A stretch of DNA of 61,326 nt from Brachyspira hampsonii (GTDB lineage: Bacteria; Spirochaetota; Brachyspiria; Brachyspirales; Brachyspiraceae), in assembly GCF_001746205.1 (NCBI RefSeq), contig NZ_MDCO01000014.1, positions 48,398-109,723 on the forward strand, read 5' to 3'. The position numbers and the translations under genes are program-made. Below, in pieces: positions 39,152 to 49,519 of this stretch (its first letter is position 1; the number at the start of each line of letters is the position of its first letter). The notes under the pieces were generated by a model. It was not told the DNA's origin, did not search any database, and worked only from the letters and a program-made list of their open reading frames with translations.

Positions 39152-40285
39152 TTATTTATTTTCTGAGTCTTTAAATAATTCATCAGCAATATATTTAACT
39201 ATCTTTTCTCTTACATCTCTGCCGTAATAATCAAATTGTTTCTCTCTCATTTTTACTAAATTCTCTCTATTATTAGCAACAAGCAAATCTATTTTATTAA
39301 ATATATCATCTGTAGAACTAGTATCATAACCTAATCCGTTATTATCAATATATATAGGATTCTCCTCTTCCTGTCCCGGTAAAGCCCCCATAGATACAAT
39401 AGGTATTAAACAGTTAATAGCTTCTATTATAGCTGTAGGACCAGATCTTGTTATTAAGATATCATTCTCATGAAACAATCTAGGAAGCTCTTGTGTGTAT
39501 CCTATTATAGTAGGCTTATTATCTTTTGAAGAATATACTTTATTTAATGTATTAAATGTTTTTTCATTTCTTCCGCATACAACTGTTACTTCGCATTTAT
39601 ATCTTTCATATAAACCATCTATTATGTAAATAAGTCTTTTAGTTCTTTCAGAATTGTTGAGAAGAAGTATTTTCAATGTATTATTAATATTTGTATTTTT
39701 TACAACCTCTTCTTTACTTTTAAATGATGAAGAGAATCCTTCTCTTACAGGCAAGCCGAATGTGATAATTTTTTCCTTATCTACACCATTTTTCATCATA
39801 TATTCAGAAGCCTCATAAGAAGGACTTATAATTTTATCTGCCCTATTATCAAACCATAATTTACTTATTGTAATTAAATCTGTTATTATGATGAAAAATT
39901 TTATATTTATATTTTTCTTCTTTAAGATATTCAAAAGACTCCCACTGAACATAGGGTGAACATTGATGATTATATCGGGCTTATATTCTTTTATAAGTTT
40001 TAAAAATTTGCTTTTAACATGAAAAGCATTATTTTTATTGATAATATCTTTATTTTTAAAAGAAAATTTAAAAATTCTGTACCATAATTTCGGTGCATAT
40101 TTTATGCAGCTGTTATAAAGCCTTTCTGTCGCCATAAGAGCCAGATTACCAAGTGTAAAACCATTTACAACTTTACATTCTATTTCTTCACAGTACAGTG
40201 ATTTAAAACCTTGTAAAAGTGAAGTATGTACACTTTTGTGTCCATGTCCTGTATATTCCGATGATATAATAAGAATCTTTTTCAT
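39152..40285 (-). CDS. GT28-like (MGDG synthase/UgtP type) glycosyltransferase
   Basis: 377 residues with the two-Rossmann-fold layout of glycolipid glycosyltransferases: N-terminal SSEYTGHGHKSVHTSLLQG glycine-rich loop, VNVHPMFSGSLLN, and C-terminal ITRSGPTAIIEAINCLIPIV nucleotide-sugar site with FHENDILITR before it. Members transfer glucose or galactose to diacylglycerol, or GlcNAc to lipid intermediates; the acceptor here is inferred to be a membrane lipid. The ATG at 40285 follows AGAAGG. Confidence 0.85.
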   Translation of the reverse strand: MKKILIISSEYTGHGHKSVHTSLLQGFKSLYCEEIECKVVNGFTLGNLALMATERLYNSCIKYAPKLWYRIFKFSFKNKDIINKNNAFHVKSKFLKLIKEYKPDIIINVHPMFSGSLLNILKKKNINIKFFIIITDLITISKLWFDNRADKIISPSYEASEYMMKNGVDKEKIITFGLPVREGFSSSFKSKEEVVKNTNINNTLKILLLNNSERTKRLIYIIDGLYERYKCEVTVVCGRNEKTFNTLNKVYSSKDNKPTIIGYTQELPRLFHENDILITRSGPTAIIEAINCLIPIVSMGALPGQEEENPIYIDNNGLGYDTSSTDDIFNKIDLLVANNRENLVKMREKQFDYYGRDVREKIVKYIADELFKDSENK

Positions 40286-40362
40286 AAAATACCTTCTCAA
40301 AAAATATATCTAATAATTATACTTTAATTGATTCATTTGTCAATAATATCAAAATATTATAA

Positions 40363-40401
40363 TAAAAAATCCTAATACCATAATGATACTAGGATTTTTT
40401 T
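40363..40401 (-). terminator. Terminator of rpsA
   Basis: AAAAATCCTA and TAGGATTTTT pair around ACCATAATGATA; a T-run follows on the minus strand. Confidence 0.88.
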
Positions 40402-40424
40402 ATTTCAAATAATTATTTATAAAA

Positions 40425-42089
40425 TTAGTTATTAATATTATCAAAAGGATTGTAAGTTAGAGAAGTAGGCTCTGCTTTAGAAATGTAATTTTGTGTTTCT
40501 TTTTTATTTTGAGCTTCCATATATTCTCTTCTAGATAGCGAGATTCTTCTTTTACTTTTATTAACTTCTCTTACAACAAAAGGATAAGTTTCTCCTACTT
40601 TGAGAACATCTTCTAAAGTGCTGCCTTTAGGAATTTCTACCTGAGAAACATGCATATATCCTTCCAAATCATCTTCTAAAGAAATAATAGCACCTGAATC
40701 AACTATAGCTTTTACAATACCATCAACTATAGAACCTTGAGGATGTGCTTTTTCAAATAATCTCCAAGGACTATCTTTAGTATGTTTATAACTTAATTTA
40801 ATTCTTTGCTTATCTCTGTCTATAGACATTATGACCATATTAGCTTCTTCACCTTCTTTTACATAGTCTTTCATATTAACTATATTATTTCTCCAATCGA
40901 AGTCGCTTATATCGCATATTCCTTCCAAGCCATTAGGCAGTTCAAATACAGCAAAGTTTTTAATGATTCTTTTTACTTTACATTTTACGGCAGATTTAAC
41001 AGGAAAATCTCTTTCAACTGTGTCCCAAGGGTTTTCTTTAACCTGCTTTAATCCTAAAGTAAGTTTTCTTTCTGCAGCATTCATATCAAGTATTTTGCAC
41101 TCTAAGAAAGCACCTTTTTTAACGAAATCAGCCGGATTATTAACATGAGAATTCCAACTTAAATCCGAAACATGAACAAGTCCCTCTATACCATCAGTAA
41201 CCTTAACAAAAGCACCGAATTTTTTAACATTAGTAACTTCACCCTGAATAACATCGCCTATATGATACTGCTCAACAAATTTACCCCAAGGATCTTCATC
41301 TAATTGTTTAATACCTAAATCAACTTTTTTGTTTTCTTTATCAATATGAAGAACTTTAAACATTCTCTCTTCGCCTTTTGATATTATAGATTTAGGATTT
41401 ACAACTTTATCCCAAGACATATTAGGTATAGCAAGAAATCCGTCAAAACCCGGAGTAATTTCAACAAAAGCTCCGAATTTCTCTATATTTTTTACTTTAC
41501 CATTAATAATATCATTTTCCTGAAGATTATTTAAGAATGTTTCTATTCCGGCATTTTGAGCTTCTTCTAGTAAAACTCTCCTTGAAACTACAACATCTCT
41601 TCCATTTTTCTTAATTACTCTAAACTCATATTCTTTACCTATATAATCAGATTCTTTAATTCCTCTAGCCAAGTCTATTTGAGAAAAAGGACAGAATGCC
41701 TGATGTCCCATTATAGATACTTTAAATCCGCCTTTAATAACCTCTTTAACAACTCCGGTAACTGAAGAATTATTTTTCACAGCATTATCTATTAATTCCT
41801 GAGATTTTCTCTTATCTATTTCACTCTTAGACAATATAACATAACCTTTATCATCTTCGCCTGAAACAATAGCTTCTATTTCCTCCCCAATAATAGGTTC
41901 TTTATCAAATTCGCTTCTTTTTATTTTACCTTCAGATTTAGAATCAAAATCTATAAAAACATCAGTGTCATCAAACTGCACTACTTTGCCTTTAACGATT
42001 TTGCCTCGGCTTAAAAATGTATTATCACTTTCTTCTAAAGCCTTACGAAATTCAATTTCATCATTTGATAAATTTTTATTATCTTCCAT
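40425..42089 (-). CDS. rpsA: 30S ribosomal protein S1
   Basis: 554 residues with six S1 RNA-binding repeats, each with a G-F/A-F-V core (FGAFVEITPGFDGFLAI, FGAFVKVTDGIEGLVHVSD). It brings mRNA to the 30S subunit, which matters for AT-rich messages with weak ribosome sites. Directly behind cmk (48 bp), the classic cmk-rpsA arrangement. GAAGGAGGG-like ribosome site upstream. Confidence 0.98.
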   Translation of the reverse strand: MEDNKNLSNDEIEFRKALEESDNTFLSRGKIVKGKVVQFDDTDVFIDFDSKSEGKIKRSEFDKEPIIGEEIEAIVSGEDDKGYVILSKSEIDKRKSQELIDNAVKNNSSVTGVVKEVIKGGFKVSIMGHQAFCPFSQIDLARGIKESDYIGKEYEFRVIKKNGRDVVVSRRVLLEEAQNAGIETFLNNLQENDIINGKVKNIEKFGAFVEITPGFDGFLAIPNMSWDKVVNPKSIISKGEERMFKVLHIDKENKKVDLGIKQLDEDPWGKFVEQYHIGDVIQGEVTNVKKFGAFVKVTDGIEGLVHVSDLSWNSHVNNPADFVKKGAFLECKILDMNAAERKLTLGLKQVKENPWDTVERDFPVKSAVKCKVKRIIKNFAVFELPNGLEGICDISDFDWRNNIVNMKDYVKEGEEANMVIMSIDRDKQRIKLSYKHTKDSPWRLFEKAHPQGSIVDGIVKAIVDSGAIISLEDDLEGYMHVSQVEIPKGSTLEDVLKVGETYPFVVREVNKSKRRISLSRREYMEAQNKKETQNYISKAEPTSLTYNPFDNINN

Positions 42090-42137
42090 TGTTCCTTCTC
42101 CCTCCTGTACTTTGACAGGTTAAAAAATATCTAATAT

Positions 42138-42809
42138 TTAATTAGACTTTATATTAAAAATCACATTAGCGATTTTTTCAACAACTTCATCAATAGTCAT
42201 GCTGGTAGTATCTATTATATTTGCATTTTTAGGTACAACAAGCGGACTATCTTCTCTATTTGAGTCAAACTCATCTCTTTTTCTTATACTTTCGCGAATA
42301 TCTTCATAACTGATATTCTTACCCTTAGATAATTCCTCATTATATCTTCGTTTAGCCCTTTCATCTAAAGAAGCATCCATATAAAACTTATATTTGGAAT
42401 CTGGGAATACTACACTGCCTATATCTCTACCATCTACTACATAATTACCGCCTTCTGCTATTTTTCTTTGCAGAGATACCATATTCTGTCTTACAATGCT
42501 TATAGAAGAAACTTTAGAAACAAGATTAACAACTTCCATACTTCTTATAGCCTCTGTTACATCTTCATTATCTAAATATATTCTGCCGGCATTATCAAAG
42601 TTAATACTTAAATTATTAAGAGCTGATATGACTTCACTATTATTATTTATATTAATATTATGATTGATCATATATAGGGTTACGGCTCTGTACATAGCTC
42701 CTGTATCTAAGTATTTAAAAGATAATTTCTTGGCTAATAATTTAGCTATTGTACTTTTACCTGCCCCGGAAGGACCATCTAAAGTTATTATTTCGTATGT
42801 ACTTGACAC
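42138..42809 (-). CDS. cmk: Cytidylate kinase
   Basis: Phosphorylates CMP and dCMP with ATP. 223 residues, with P-loop GPSGAGKST (12-20), LDTGAMYRAVTLY and VVDGRDIGSVVFP signatures. The start is a GTG at 42809 with AAAGG upstream; no nearby ATG gives a complete P-loop. Forms the conserved pair with rpsA. Confidence 0.97.
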   Translation of the reverse strand: MSSTYEIITLDGPSGAGKSTIAKLLAKKLSFKYLDTGAMYRAVTLYMINHNININNNSEVISALNNLSINFDNAGRIYLDNEDVTEAIRSMEVVNLVSKVSSISIVRQNMVSLQRKIAEGGNYVVDGRDIGSVVFPDSKYKFYMDASLDERAKRRYNEELSKGKNISYEDIRESIRKRDEFDSNREDSPLVVPKNANIIDTTSMTIDEVVEKIANVIFNIKSN

Positions 42810-43075
42810 CTATAACCTTTTTTTAATTAATATAAGTTTCTATAGAGTATATCATAAATAATTATAATTTGCAAATATTTATTTTAATAAAAAACAAACT
42901 TTATTATATTTTTTAAATATTTTCTAATAAATAATGCATACTATTAGTATAAATAATACTAATAACTATAATCATAAATTTTAATTCAAATAATTTTTAT
43001 ATTTTAATATATACATCTAATTAGTACAATATAAAAATATATGCTTATCTTATGAATAAACAAAAAGATAGATTT

Positions 43076-44068
43076 CTATTCAAAAGATTTATATTTTTTT
43101 ATAGAAAAAGTGGCAACTCTTTTAAATTTAGTTATTATTCTAATAATTCCATAAAAAAATCCAAGCCCGTAAAAAAAGTGTGTAATAAAAAACATAAAAG
43201 GATATATGATTATACCCAGAATTTTTGATATAAAGCCTTTATCACATAAAGAATATACAACACCGGCAAAAAAAGTCATTATTATGTAAACTAATAATGG
43301 AAGAAAATAAAATTTCAATATATCTAATTTATAAAAATGATAAATACCTAACACTATAGGATTTAAAAGTATATAGACAGCAAATAATGAAGGTAAAATA
43401 AATATCAAATTTTTAACATTAAAATCTCTGAATAACTGCTCAAATCTGCCTCTCCCATAATTAAGAAGCATTTTTATATACAATTTCAAATTCGCTCTTG
43501 GAGGTCTTTCCACTATTATCTTTGGATTATATATTAGTTTATATCCAAGAGAAAGTATTTTATCTATTAGAGCATTTTCCTCATTCGGGTATAACTTTTC
43601 ATTAAAAAGTCCAGCCTCAAATAACACATTTCGTCTTACAAACAAATTACAAAGTATAACATCTCTATCAGTACCCTCTTTCATATCCCCATCATTAGAT
43701 TTATATCTATTTGCTATAGGACCAACAGCATAATAAGATTTCATACATTTATCAATATACATTTCTGTAATTGAATTAACTTTATGAATAGCAGGTCCTC
43801 CTACTACTGCAACATTTTCATAAGATTCAAATATAATACTAGCTTCTTTGATATTATCAGCACTTACAATAGAATCATTATCTATAAAATATACAATATC
43901 TCCTGATGATTGTTTAATACATTCATTTCTCTGTACTGTAGGGTGAGTTCCCTCTGCTTGAAAAATTTCAATATATTCCTTAGGGTAATTAGACAGATAT
44001 ACCCCTTCTAATGTTTTTTCTATATTTTCACCAACTCTGTGCGGTATTATAATAGTAAATTTCAGCAA
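43076..44068 (-). CDS. GT2-family membrane glycosyltransferase
   Basis: 330 residues. N-terminal GT-A domain (about 1-215) with FTIIIPHRVGEN, IVYFIDNDSIV (metal-binding DND), and LVERPPRANLK; the C-terminal third has three or four membrane helices. It probably adds a sugar to a lipid-linked or envelope acceptor on the cytosolic side of the inner membrane. Three bases before the galT gene on the same strand, suggesting an envelope-sugar operon. Confidence 0.82.
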   Translation of the reverse strand: MLKFTIIIPHRVGENIEKTLEGVYLSNYPKEYIEIFQAEGTHPTVQRNECIKQSSGDIVYFIDNDSIVSADNIKEASIIFESYENVAVVGGPAIHKVNSITEMYIDKCMKSYYAVGPIANRYKSNDGDMKEGTDRDVILCNLFVRRNVLFEAGLFNEKLYPNEENALIDKILSLGYKLIYNPKIIVERPPRANLKLYIKMLLNYGRGRFEQLFRDFNVKNLIFILPSLFAVYILLNPIVLGIYHFYKLDILKFYFLPLLVYIIMTFFAGVVYSLCDKGFISKILGIIIYPFMFFITHFFYGLGFFYGIIRIITKFKRVATFSIKKYKSFE

Positions 44069-44071
44069 GTT

Positions 44072-45046
44072 TTACATTCCCATATATCTAATATATGCCG
44101 TTCTTAATTGGGCAGCCATTTCCTCAGGACTTGTAGGATTGCAAGGTGCCCAAGCTCCTGTTTCAGAAGAAGCATTGAATTTTTGTTTTTCCTTACTTCT
44201 CATAGGAGGAAAAAATTCTATATGATAATTCCATATATCGCTATAATTAAATCCATCATTAACAGGTGCACTATACATACACATCATATAAGGAAATTTC
44301 ATATCAAATAACAAATCTAATGTAGAAGCAGCCTTTTTCAAAGCATCAGCAAGAGATAAACTTTCTTCTTTATTAAAATCAGTTATTGAAAGTGTTTTCT
44401 TTTTAGGCATTATCATTATACCATAAGGATATTCTGAAGCAAAAGGAAGGAAACATATAAAATGATCATTTTCAAAAATTACCCTTCTATTGTCTTCAAT
44501 CTCCTGCTCTATCATATCCATAAAAAGATTTCTGCAGTTAGTATTATAATAGCTTGAAGCCATTTCTATTTTTCTTTTAATTCTCAAAGGTATCCAACTG
44601 TAGCCGTATATCTGTCCATGAGGATGCGGCATTGTAACGCCTACAACTTCTCCTTTATTTTCAAAAGGCATAATATATTTTATTTTTTTGTTTTCTGCTA
44701 TAACTTTCATTCTTTCCTGCCATAAAGCTACCAATTTAGCAATATGCTCTACAGGAAGTTCCGGTAAAGTGGTATTATGATCCGGAGAATATAAAATAAC
44801 TTCGCATTTACCTATAGAAGGCGCTGTTTTAAACATTTTACCATTATCTACTTCATCCGGATAAGGAGGCTCAGAAGATAAAGCAGGAAAGTCATTATCA
44901 TAACAAAGAACCTCATAAGTATCCGGTACTTTTCCGCTGCCGGGACAAAACGGACAATAGTCTTTAGGCATCTGCGGACGAGACTGCCTATGACTAGCTA
45001 TCATAACATAATCTCCAAGCAATGGATTATAACGCAATTCTGCCAT
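44072..45046 (-). CDS. galT: Galactose-1-phosphate uridylyltransferase
   Basis: 324 residues; swaps UMP between UDP-glucose and galactose-1-phosphate (Leloir pathway). Active site PHPHGQIYG with His141 and nucleophile His143; zinc pair Cys31 and Cys34 in YCPFCPG. No galK or galE lies in this window. GGAG precedes the ATG. It supplies UDP-sugars, consistent with the neighbouring glycosyltransferases. Confidence 0.96.
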   Translation of the reverse strand: MAELRYNPLLGDYVMIASHRQSRPQMPKDYCPFCPGSGKVPDTYEVLCYDNDFPALSSEPPYPDEVDNGKMFKTAPSIGKCEVILYSPDHNTTLPELPVEHIAKLVALWQERMKVIAENKKIKYIMPFENKGEVVGVTMPHPHGQIYGYSWIPLRIKRKIEMASSYYNTNCRNLFMDMIEQEIEDNRRVIFENDHFICFLPFASEYPYGIMIMPKKKTLSITDFNKEESLSLADALKKAASTLDLLFDMKFPYMMCMYSAPVNDGFNYSDIWNYHIEFFPPMRSKEKQKFNASSETGAWAPCNPTSPEEMAAQLRTAYIRYMGM

Positions 45047-45180
45047 ATTTATTTCTCCTATTATTGATTATATTTTTAATGTCATTGTATCATTTTTTAA
45101 TATGAATCTATTATATACTTTTTTTAATATTAAACAATACATAAAACATTTATAATTGAAAAATATAAAATTATTATTAC

Positions 45181-45305
45181 TTTTATTACTGCTAATAAAA
45201 ATTGTTCTCTAAAAAATTATATAGAATAAATTTTATATACGCTTAAAATTTCTGTATTTATCTTCTAAGTTTTAAATAAGTTTATACACAGCAATAACAA
45301 TAAAA
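45181..45305. repeat. Possible small TIR-type element
   Basis: TTTTATTACTGCTAATAAAA at 45181 nearly repeats the sequence at 157-178 beside the eno hairpin. The reverse of this end (AGCAATAACAATAAAA, 45290-45305) lies just before the next gene's stop, so about 125 bp may be a mini-element with imperfect terminal inverted repeats. Evidence is modest in such AT-rich DNA. Confidence 0.3.
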
Positions 45306-45307
45306 TA

Positions 45308-46354
45308 TTATTTATTAAATGGACATCCATATTTTGACATTGTATCAATAACATTTTGAACATCATTAACATTATTTTCTATTGCTTTTATAAGATTCTT
45401 CTTTAATTTATTAAAAAATAATTTGATGATAGTATCTAATATAAAATTATTACATTTGATATATTTAAATTTACTAAAATCTTTATTATATAAAAAATAA
45501 ATATTTATTAATTCATATAAATTCAGCTTAAAATATTTCTTAAGCATCTCTCTATATTTAAAAGAAGAAATATACCAGCAAATATTCTTTATGTTTTTTT
45601 CGCATGAAACTTCTATAATAAAATCATATATGTCTTTTTTATCTCTAATAAATAATATTGGATATATTGGATTTTTAGAGTCAAATTCAAAAGACTTAAT
45701 AACTTTCATATTGTAAATTTTTGAAAGTATTGAAAACGCACTTTGATCATGTCTATTTTCAATAAAACTATCTAAATTGGGTATCTTTGATGGGCTATCA
45801 TCTACTAGAGAAAAATCATCATAAAATACCTGAAGCCATTTTTTTACTAATTCTATATTAGTATCATTTTTTTCTAAAATAAAAAAAGTAGCCGGTCTTT
45901 GAAATGTATTTGTAATATTTTTATCATATAAAACATTAAAATAATTAAATAAGTCTGATTTAGTATACATTTTTTCATTTACACCCATTTCAGAACACAT
46001 ATTCTTATTTTCAATAACAATATCTAAATACTCATAAAAACGATTTATGCCTTTTTTGCTTAAGTAACAGCCTATATCAGCATATAATAATATATCTCCA
46101 TATTCAATATTTTCTAAAGTCTTTAATACAATAAAAGGCTTCCAACACCAATACCCAAACCCTCTTATATCTGATTTTAATTTGTCTTTTAAAATTTTAT
46201 CAAATTGTTCATCTTTTGGTAAAGTATATTGATTATATAGATAAATATCATCAAAAATATTAAACTCTTCAGCCTGATGCAAAAATCTAAGCGATGAAGG
46301 ATAAAGATTAAAACTATAAAAAGATAATAAATATATTTTTCTATTTTTATACAT
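45308..46354 (-). CDS. Capsular-polysaccharide-type glycosyltransferase
   Basis: 348 residues, beginning MYKNRKIYLLSFYSFNLYPS. WCWKPFIVLKTLE followed by GDILLYADIGCYL and RHDQSAFSIL are the patterns of a family of putative surface-polysaccharide glycosyltransferases (GT32-like). No membrane segments, so cytosolic or peripheral. GGTGG lies before the ATG at 46354. The very AT-rich codon use, even here, hints at recent acquisition; its flanks have no gene for 250 bp on either side. Confidence 0.65.
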   Translation of the reverse strand: MYKNRKIYLLSFYSFNLYPSSLRFLHQAEEFNIFDDIYLYNQYTLPKDEQFDKILKDKLKSDIRGFGYWCWKPFIVLKTLENIEYGDILLYADIGCYLSKKGINRFYEYLDIVIENKNMCSEMGVNEKMYTKSDLFNYFNVLYDKNITNTFQRPATFFILEKNDTNIELVKKWLQVFYDDFSLVDDSPSKIPNLDSFIENRHDQSAFSILSKIYNMKVIKSFEFDSKNPIYPILFIRDKKDIYDFIIEVSCEKNIKNICWYISSFKYREMLKKYFKLNLYELINIYFLYNKDFSKFKYIKCNNFILDTIIKLFFNKLKKNLIKAIENNVNDVQNVIDTMSKYGCPFNK

Positions 46355-46622
46355 GAAACCACCCAATATATTAACGGCAAATTAATTAAATACGAAATAT
46401 TATTATAAAATACATTCTAAACTTTTAAGGAAGCATAAACTAAATTATTTTATTAACATTTTTACACTCATATATATTTTTATAAAAGATATCACTATCT
46501 ATTAGGTATATATAACAATATTTTTAATATTACTGCTGCTTTTAATTGGAAAAAGCTATTTAAATAAATAATTTAAAAATACATGCAGAATTATATATTA
46601 CTTTAATAAAAAAACAAGTAAA

Positions 46623-47477
46623 CTACACTATATCCAAAGGCATTTTCTTATTTGGTTTTGGAAACTCTTTATTTATAATGGCTATATCTTCATCATCAAG
46701 CTTAATTTTTTGAGACTCTATATTTTCTATTATGTGTTTTTTGTTAGAACTTTTAGGAATAGCTATTTTATTATTAAAACCCATAATAAAAGCTAAAGCT
46801 ATTTGAGAAGGTGCGGCATTATGTTTTTTTGCTATGCTTAAAATAGTATTATTCTTCAATATATCCTTACCCAAACCGCCAGATTGTGCCAAAGGACAGT
46901 ATGCCATCAAAGCAATATTTTTACCCTCCATATAAGGAGCTAAAGAATAATCAACACCTCTAGAGCCTAGATGATACAATACCTGATTAACTGTGCATTT
47001 ATCGCCGTCTTTTATAGTTTCAAGCTCTTTCATGTCATCAATATCAAAATTAGAAACGCCCCAATCCTTTATAAGTCCTTCTTTTTTAGCTGTCTCCATG
47101 CACTCAACTGTTTCACTTAATGGTACTCTTCCCCTCCAATGAAGAAGATACATATCCAAATATTTTAACCCCATACGATTTAATGAGTTTTCCAAACTTT
47201 TAAATAGTTTATCTCTTCCGGCATTATGAGGATACACTTTAGAGACTATAAAAAGTTCTTCTCTTTTGATACTTAATGTTTTTAAGGCATCTCCTATTAT
47301 AGATTCAGCCTTTCCTTCTCCATACATCTCAGCTGTATCGATAAGCCTTACTCCATTTTCTAAAGCAAAAGCTATAGCTTCAGCCTCTTTTTGAAATTCT
47401 GTTTCAACTTCACCCATACACCAAGTACCTATTCCGAATTTAGGCATTATATTTGAAGATTTTAAAGTATAATTCAT
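46623..47477 (-). CDS. Aldo/keto reductase
   Basis: 284-residue NADPH-dependent oxidoreductase with the catalytic tetrad Asp47, Tyr52 (RLIDTAEMYGEGKAES), Lys80 (IVSKVYPHNAG) and His113 (YLLHWRG), and the coenzyme-binding C-terminal IPKSSNKKHIIENI. The substrate (an aldehyde or ketone such as a 2,5-diketogluconate-type sugar) cannot be fixed. Immediately downstream of the mscS gene, 26 bp apart. Confidence 0.95.
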   Translation of the reverse strand: MNYTLKSSNIMPKFGIGTWCMGEVETEFQKEAEAIAFALENGVRLIDTAEMYGEGKAESIIGDALKTLSIKREELFIVSKVYPHNAGRDKLFKSLENSLNRMGLKYLDMYLLHWRGRVPLSETVECMETAKKEGLIKDWGVSNFDIDDMKELETIKDGDKCTVNQVLYHLGSRGVDYSLAPYMEGKNIALMAYCPLAQSGGLGKDILKNNTILSIAKKHNAAPSQIALAFIMGFNNKIAIPKSSNKKHIIENIESQKIKLDDEDIAIINKEFPKPNKKMPLDIV

Positions 47478-47503
47478 AATAATCTCTCTATTTTTATAAA
47501 ATA

Positions 47504-48538
47504 TTATTCTTTGCTTATATACAAAGTTCTTGAAGGGAATGCAAATCCTACACCTAGCTTATTAAACTCATCTATTATTTTATAATTTATATCTTCAACT
47601 ACTCTTACAAACTCATTGTACTCTGCTGTATTTACATAGTATATTACTTCAAAATTAAGAGAAGAATCTGCAAACTCTATAAATCTTGCACTTACAAATT
47701 CGGTATTATTAGTTTCTATAATTCTCTTTAAAAGATCCGGTATTACTTTTAATTTCTCTAAAGGAGTGGAATACTCAACTCCAAGCATCATATACTGTCT
47801 TCTTTTTTCTAATATTCTATAGTTTTGTATTCTTGAAGCAAGTAAATTAGTATTTGATATTAAAAGCTGCTCACCGCTGTTTCTTCTAATACGAGTAGAT
47901 TTTATTCCAATATATTCAACTACACCTTTATCAGCATCTATTTGTATATAATCGCCTTTCAAAAATGGCTTATCAAATACTATAACAAAATAATTAAATA
48001 AATCAGCTATTATACTTTGTGCAGCAAAAGCAACTGCCACACCGCCTATACCAAGTCCGGCTATAAAAGTATTAACATTAACCCCTAAATTTGAAAGTAT
48101 TGTCAAAAATCCAACAACCCATACTAAAGCCTTTAATATAGTAATAATACCATCAGATATTACAACACCTTTTTTATTAGACAAATAATTATTACTGAAA
48201 TTACTGATTATATCGCATATAAACATTATTACAAATATTATTATAAGTACAATAAGTATTCTTATCCAATATGTACCAACCTCTTTACTAAGTATTAAAC
48301 CCACCCTTCCAAAAGATAAAGATATCATAAATATAATAGGTCTTACTCTTTTTTTAATACTTGTAACAAGCTCTGATAAAAATGTGCTTTGAAATTTTGT
48401 ATTAAGTTTTAACAATATCTTCATAAAAAATATTAATATAACATTCATTAGTATTAAACTAATAATAAATACAGATAAAGATACCAAGTACCTTAATAAA
48501 CTATTATTCAAAATAATCGTTTCTTTCAAATACTGCAT
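47504..48538 (-). CDS. MscS-family mechanosensitive channel
   Basis: 344 residues. Three or four N-terminal membrane helices end in the glycine/alanine-rich pore helix (FIAGLGIGGVAVAFAAQSII), followed by the beta domain (FNYFVIVFDKPFLKGDYIQI) and cytosolic C-terminal domain. Protects against hypo-osmotic shock. Probably co-transcribed with the aldo/keto reductase behind it. Confidence 0.95.
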   Translation of the reverse strand: MQYLKETIILNNSLLRYLVSLSVFIISLILMNVILIFFMKILLKLNTKFQSTFLSELVTSIKKRVRPIIFMISLSFGRVGLILSKEVGTYWIRILIVLIIIFVIMFICDIISNFSNNYLSNKKGVVISDGIITILKALVWVVGFLTILSNLGVNVNTFIAGLGIGGVAVAFAAQSIIADLFNYFVIVFDKPFLKGDYIQIDADKGVVEYIGIKSTRIRRNSGEQLLISNTNLLASRIQNYRILEKRRQYMMLGVEYSTPLEKLKVIPDLLKRIIETNNTEFVSARFIEFADSSLNFEVIYYVNTAEYNEFVRVVEDINYKIIDEFNKLGVGFAFPSRTLYISKE

Positions 48539-48698
48539 ATATTCTCCTAAAAGTTAAATTATAGGGTAATTCTATTATAAAATAGCATTTTTTTAAATAA
48601 ATAAATTATATTTATAATAAAATATTAATAATTTTTTGACATAAAATAAACAATATATTAAAATATTATAAATTATTTTAACAAATGTGAGGGTAAAA

Positions 48699-49445
48699 AT
48701 GAAAAAGATTTTTGTTATTTTTGTCATCTCTGTTTTAGCTATCGCATGCGGCGGTCAAAAAACAGAAACAACTAATGATGCAGCTAATAATGCAGAAGCT
48801 GCAACATTAACTATTGATTTCCAAGCTATGGTTGGAGATACTAACAATGCTTCAATAAGCAGCAACGCTTATTTAAAAGTTACAGGTTCTTATGGGGATA
48901 TAGATGGTAAAATAGATGCTGCTACAGGAGCTTCTGTTCCTACTAGAACACCAGATCTATTAAACAAATACAGATCTGCTGACAACAATGTATTAAATAA
49001 TAGAATGGAAGTAAGTATGGGACAATTCTTATTATTTGGTACAGCTAATTCATCAAGATATATTGATGATGGTATGTCTGGTTCTGGCATAGCTCAAAGA
49101 ACTGTTGATGGTACTACAGGTCCTAAAGTTACAGGTACAGGTATTACAAAAGGTGATGACGGAGTTATTACTATAAGATTTGTACATGCAGGCGGTAAAA
49201 CAGTAGAACCTTATGTATTTGAAATGAAATCTGATGCTAATGGAGTATTCCAAATTGGTGCTGGTACTGAAAACTTCAAAAGAAGCGAAGCTGTTGTTAC
49301 AAATGATTTTGATTTTAATACAGATTCTGCTCTTTTAATAGTTGATAAAGCTAAAGATGGAAATCCTTATTGGAAAGGTGATCTTCAAGCTACTTTTGAA
49401 AACAACATAATAAAAATTAATGGTACTTTAACAGAAATAAAATAA
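48699..49445 (+). CDS. Lipoprotein of unknown function
   Basis: 248 residues with signal MKKIFVIFVISVLAIA and lipidation Cys17, then a Glu/Thr/Ala-rich linker. The rest is beta-rich with repeated G-D-D/T patterns (VTGTGITKGDDGVITIRF) and no motif known to me. GAGGG precedes the ATG at 48699; a GTG in frame at 48687 overlaps that site and is rejected. The same GAGGGTAAAAA leader precedes the ankyrin lipoprotein at 59586. Confidence 0.85.
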   Translation: MKKIFVIFVISVLAIACGGQKTETTNDAANNAEAATLTIDFQAMVGDTNNASISSNAYLKVTGSYGDIDGKIDAATGASVPTRTPDLLNKYRSADNNVLNNRMEVSMGQFLLFGTANSSRYIDDGMSGSGIAQRTVDGTTGPKVTGTGITKGDDGVITIRFVHAGGKTVEPYVFEMKSDANGVFQIGAGTENFKRSEAVVTNDFDFNTDSALLIVDKAKDGNPYWKGDLQATFENNIIKINGTLTEIK

Positions 49446-49466
49446 TATATAATTTAATATGATTAA

Positions 49467-49499
49467 AAAAAGAGCATGGTATTTTTACTATGCTCTTTA
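49467..49499 (+). terminator. Terminator of the 48699 lipoprotein
   Basis: AAAGAGCAT (49468-49476) pairs with ATGCTCTTT (49490-49498), followed by TATTTTTA. Confidence 0.85.
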
Positions 49500-49519
49500 T
49501 TTTTAATAATGGAGTATTT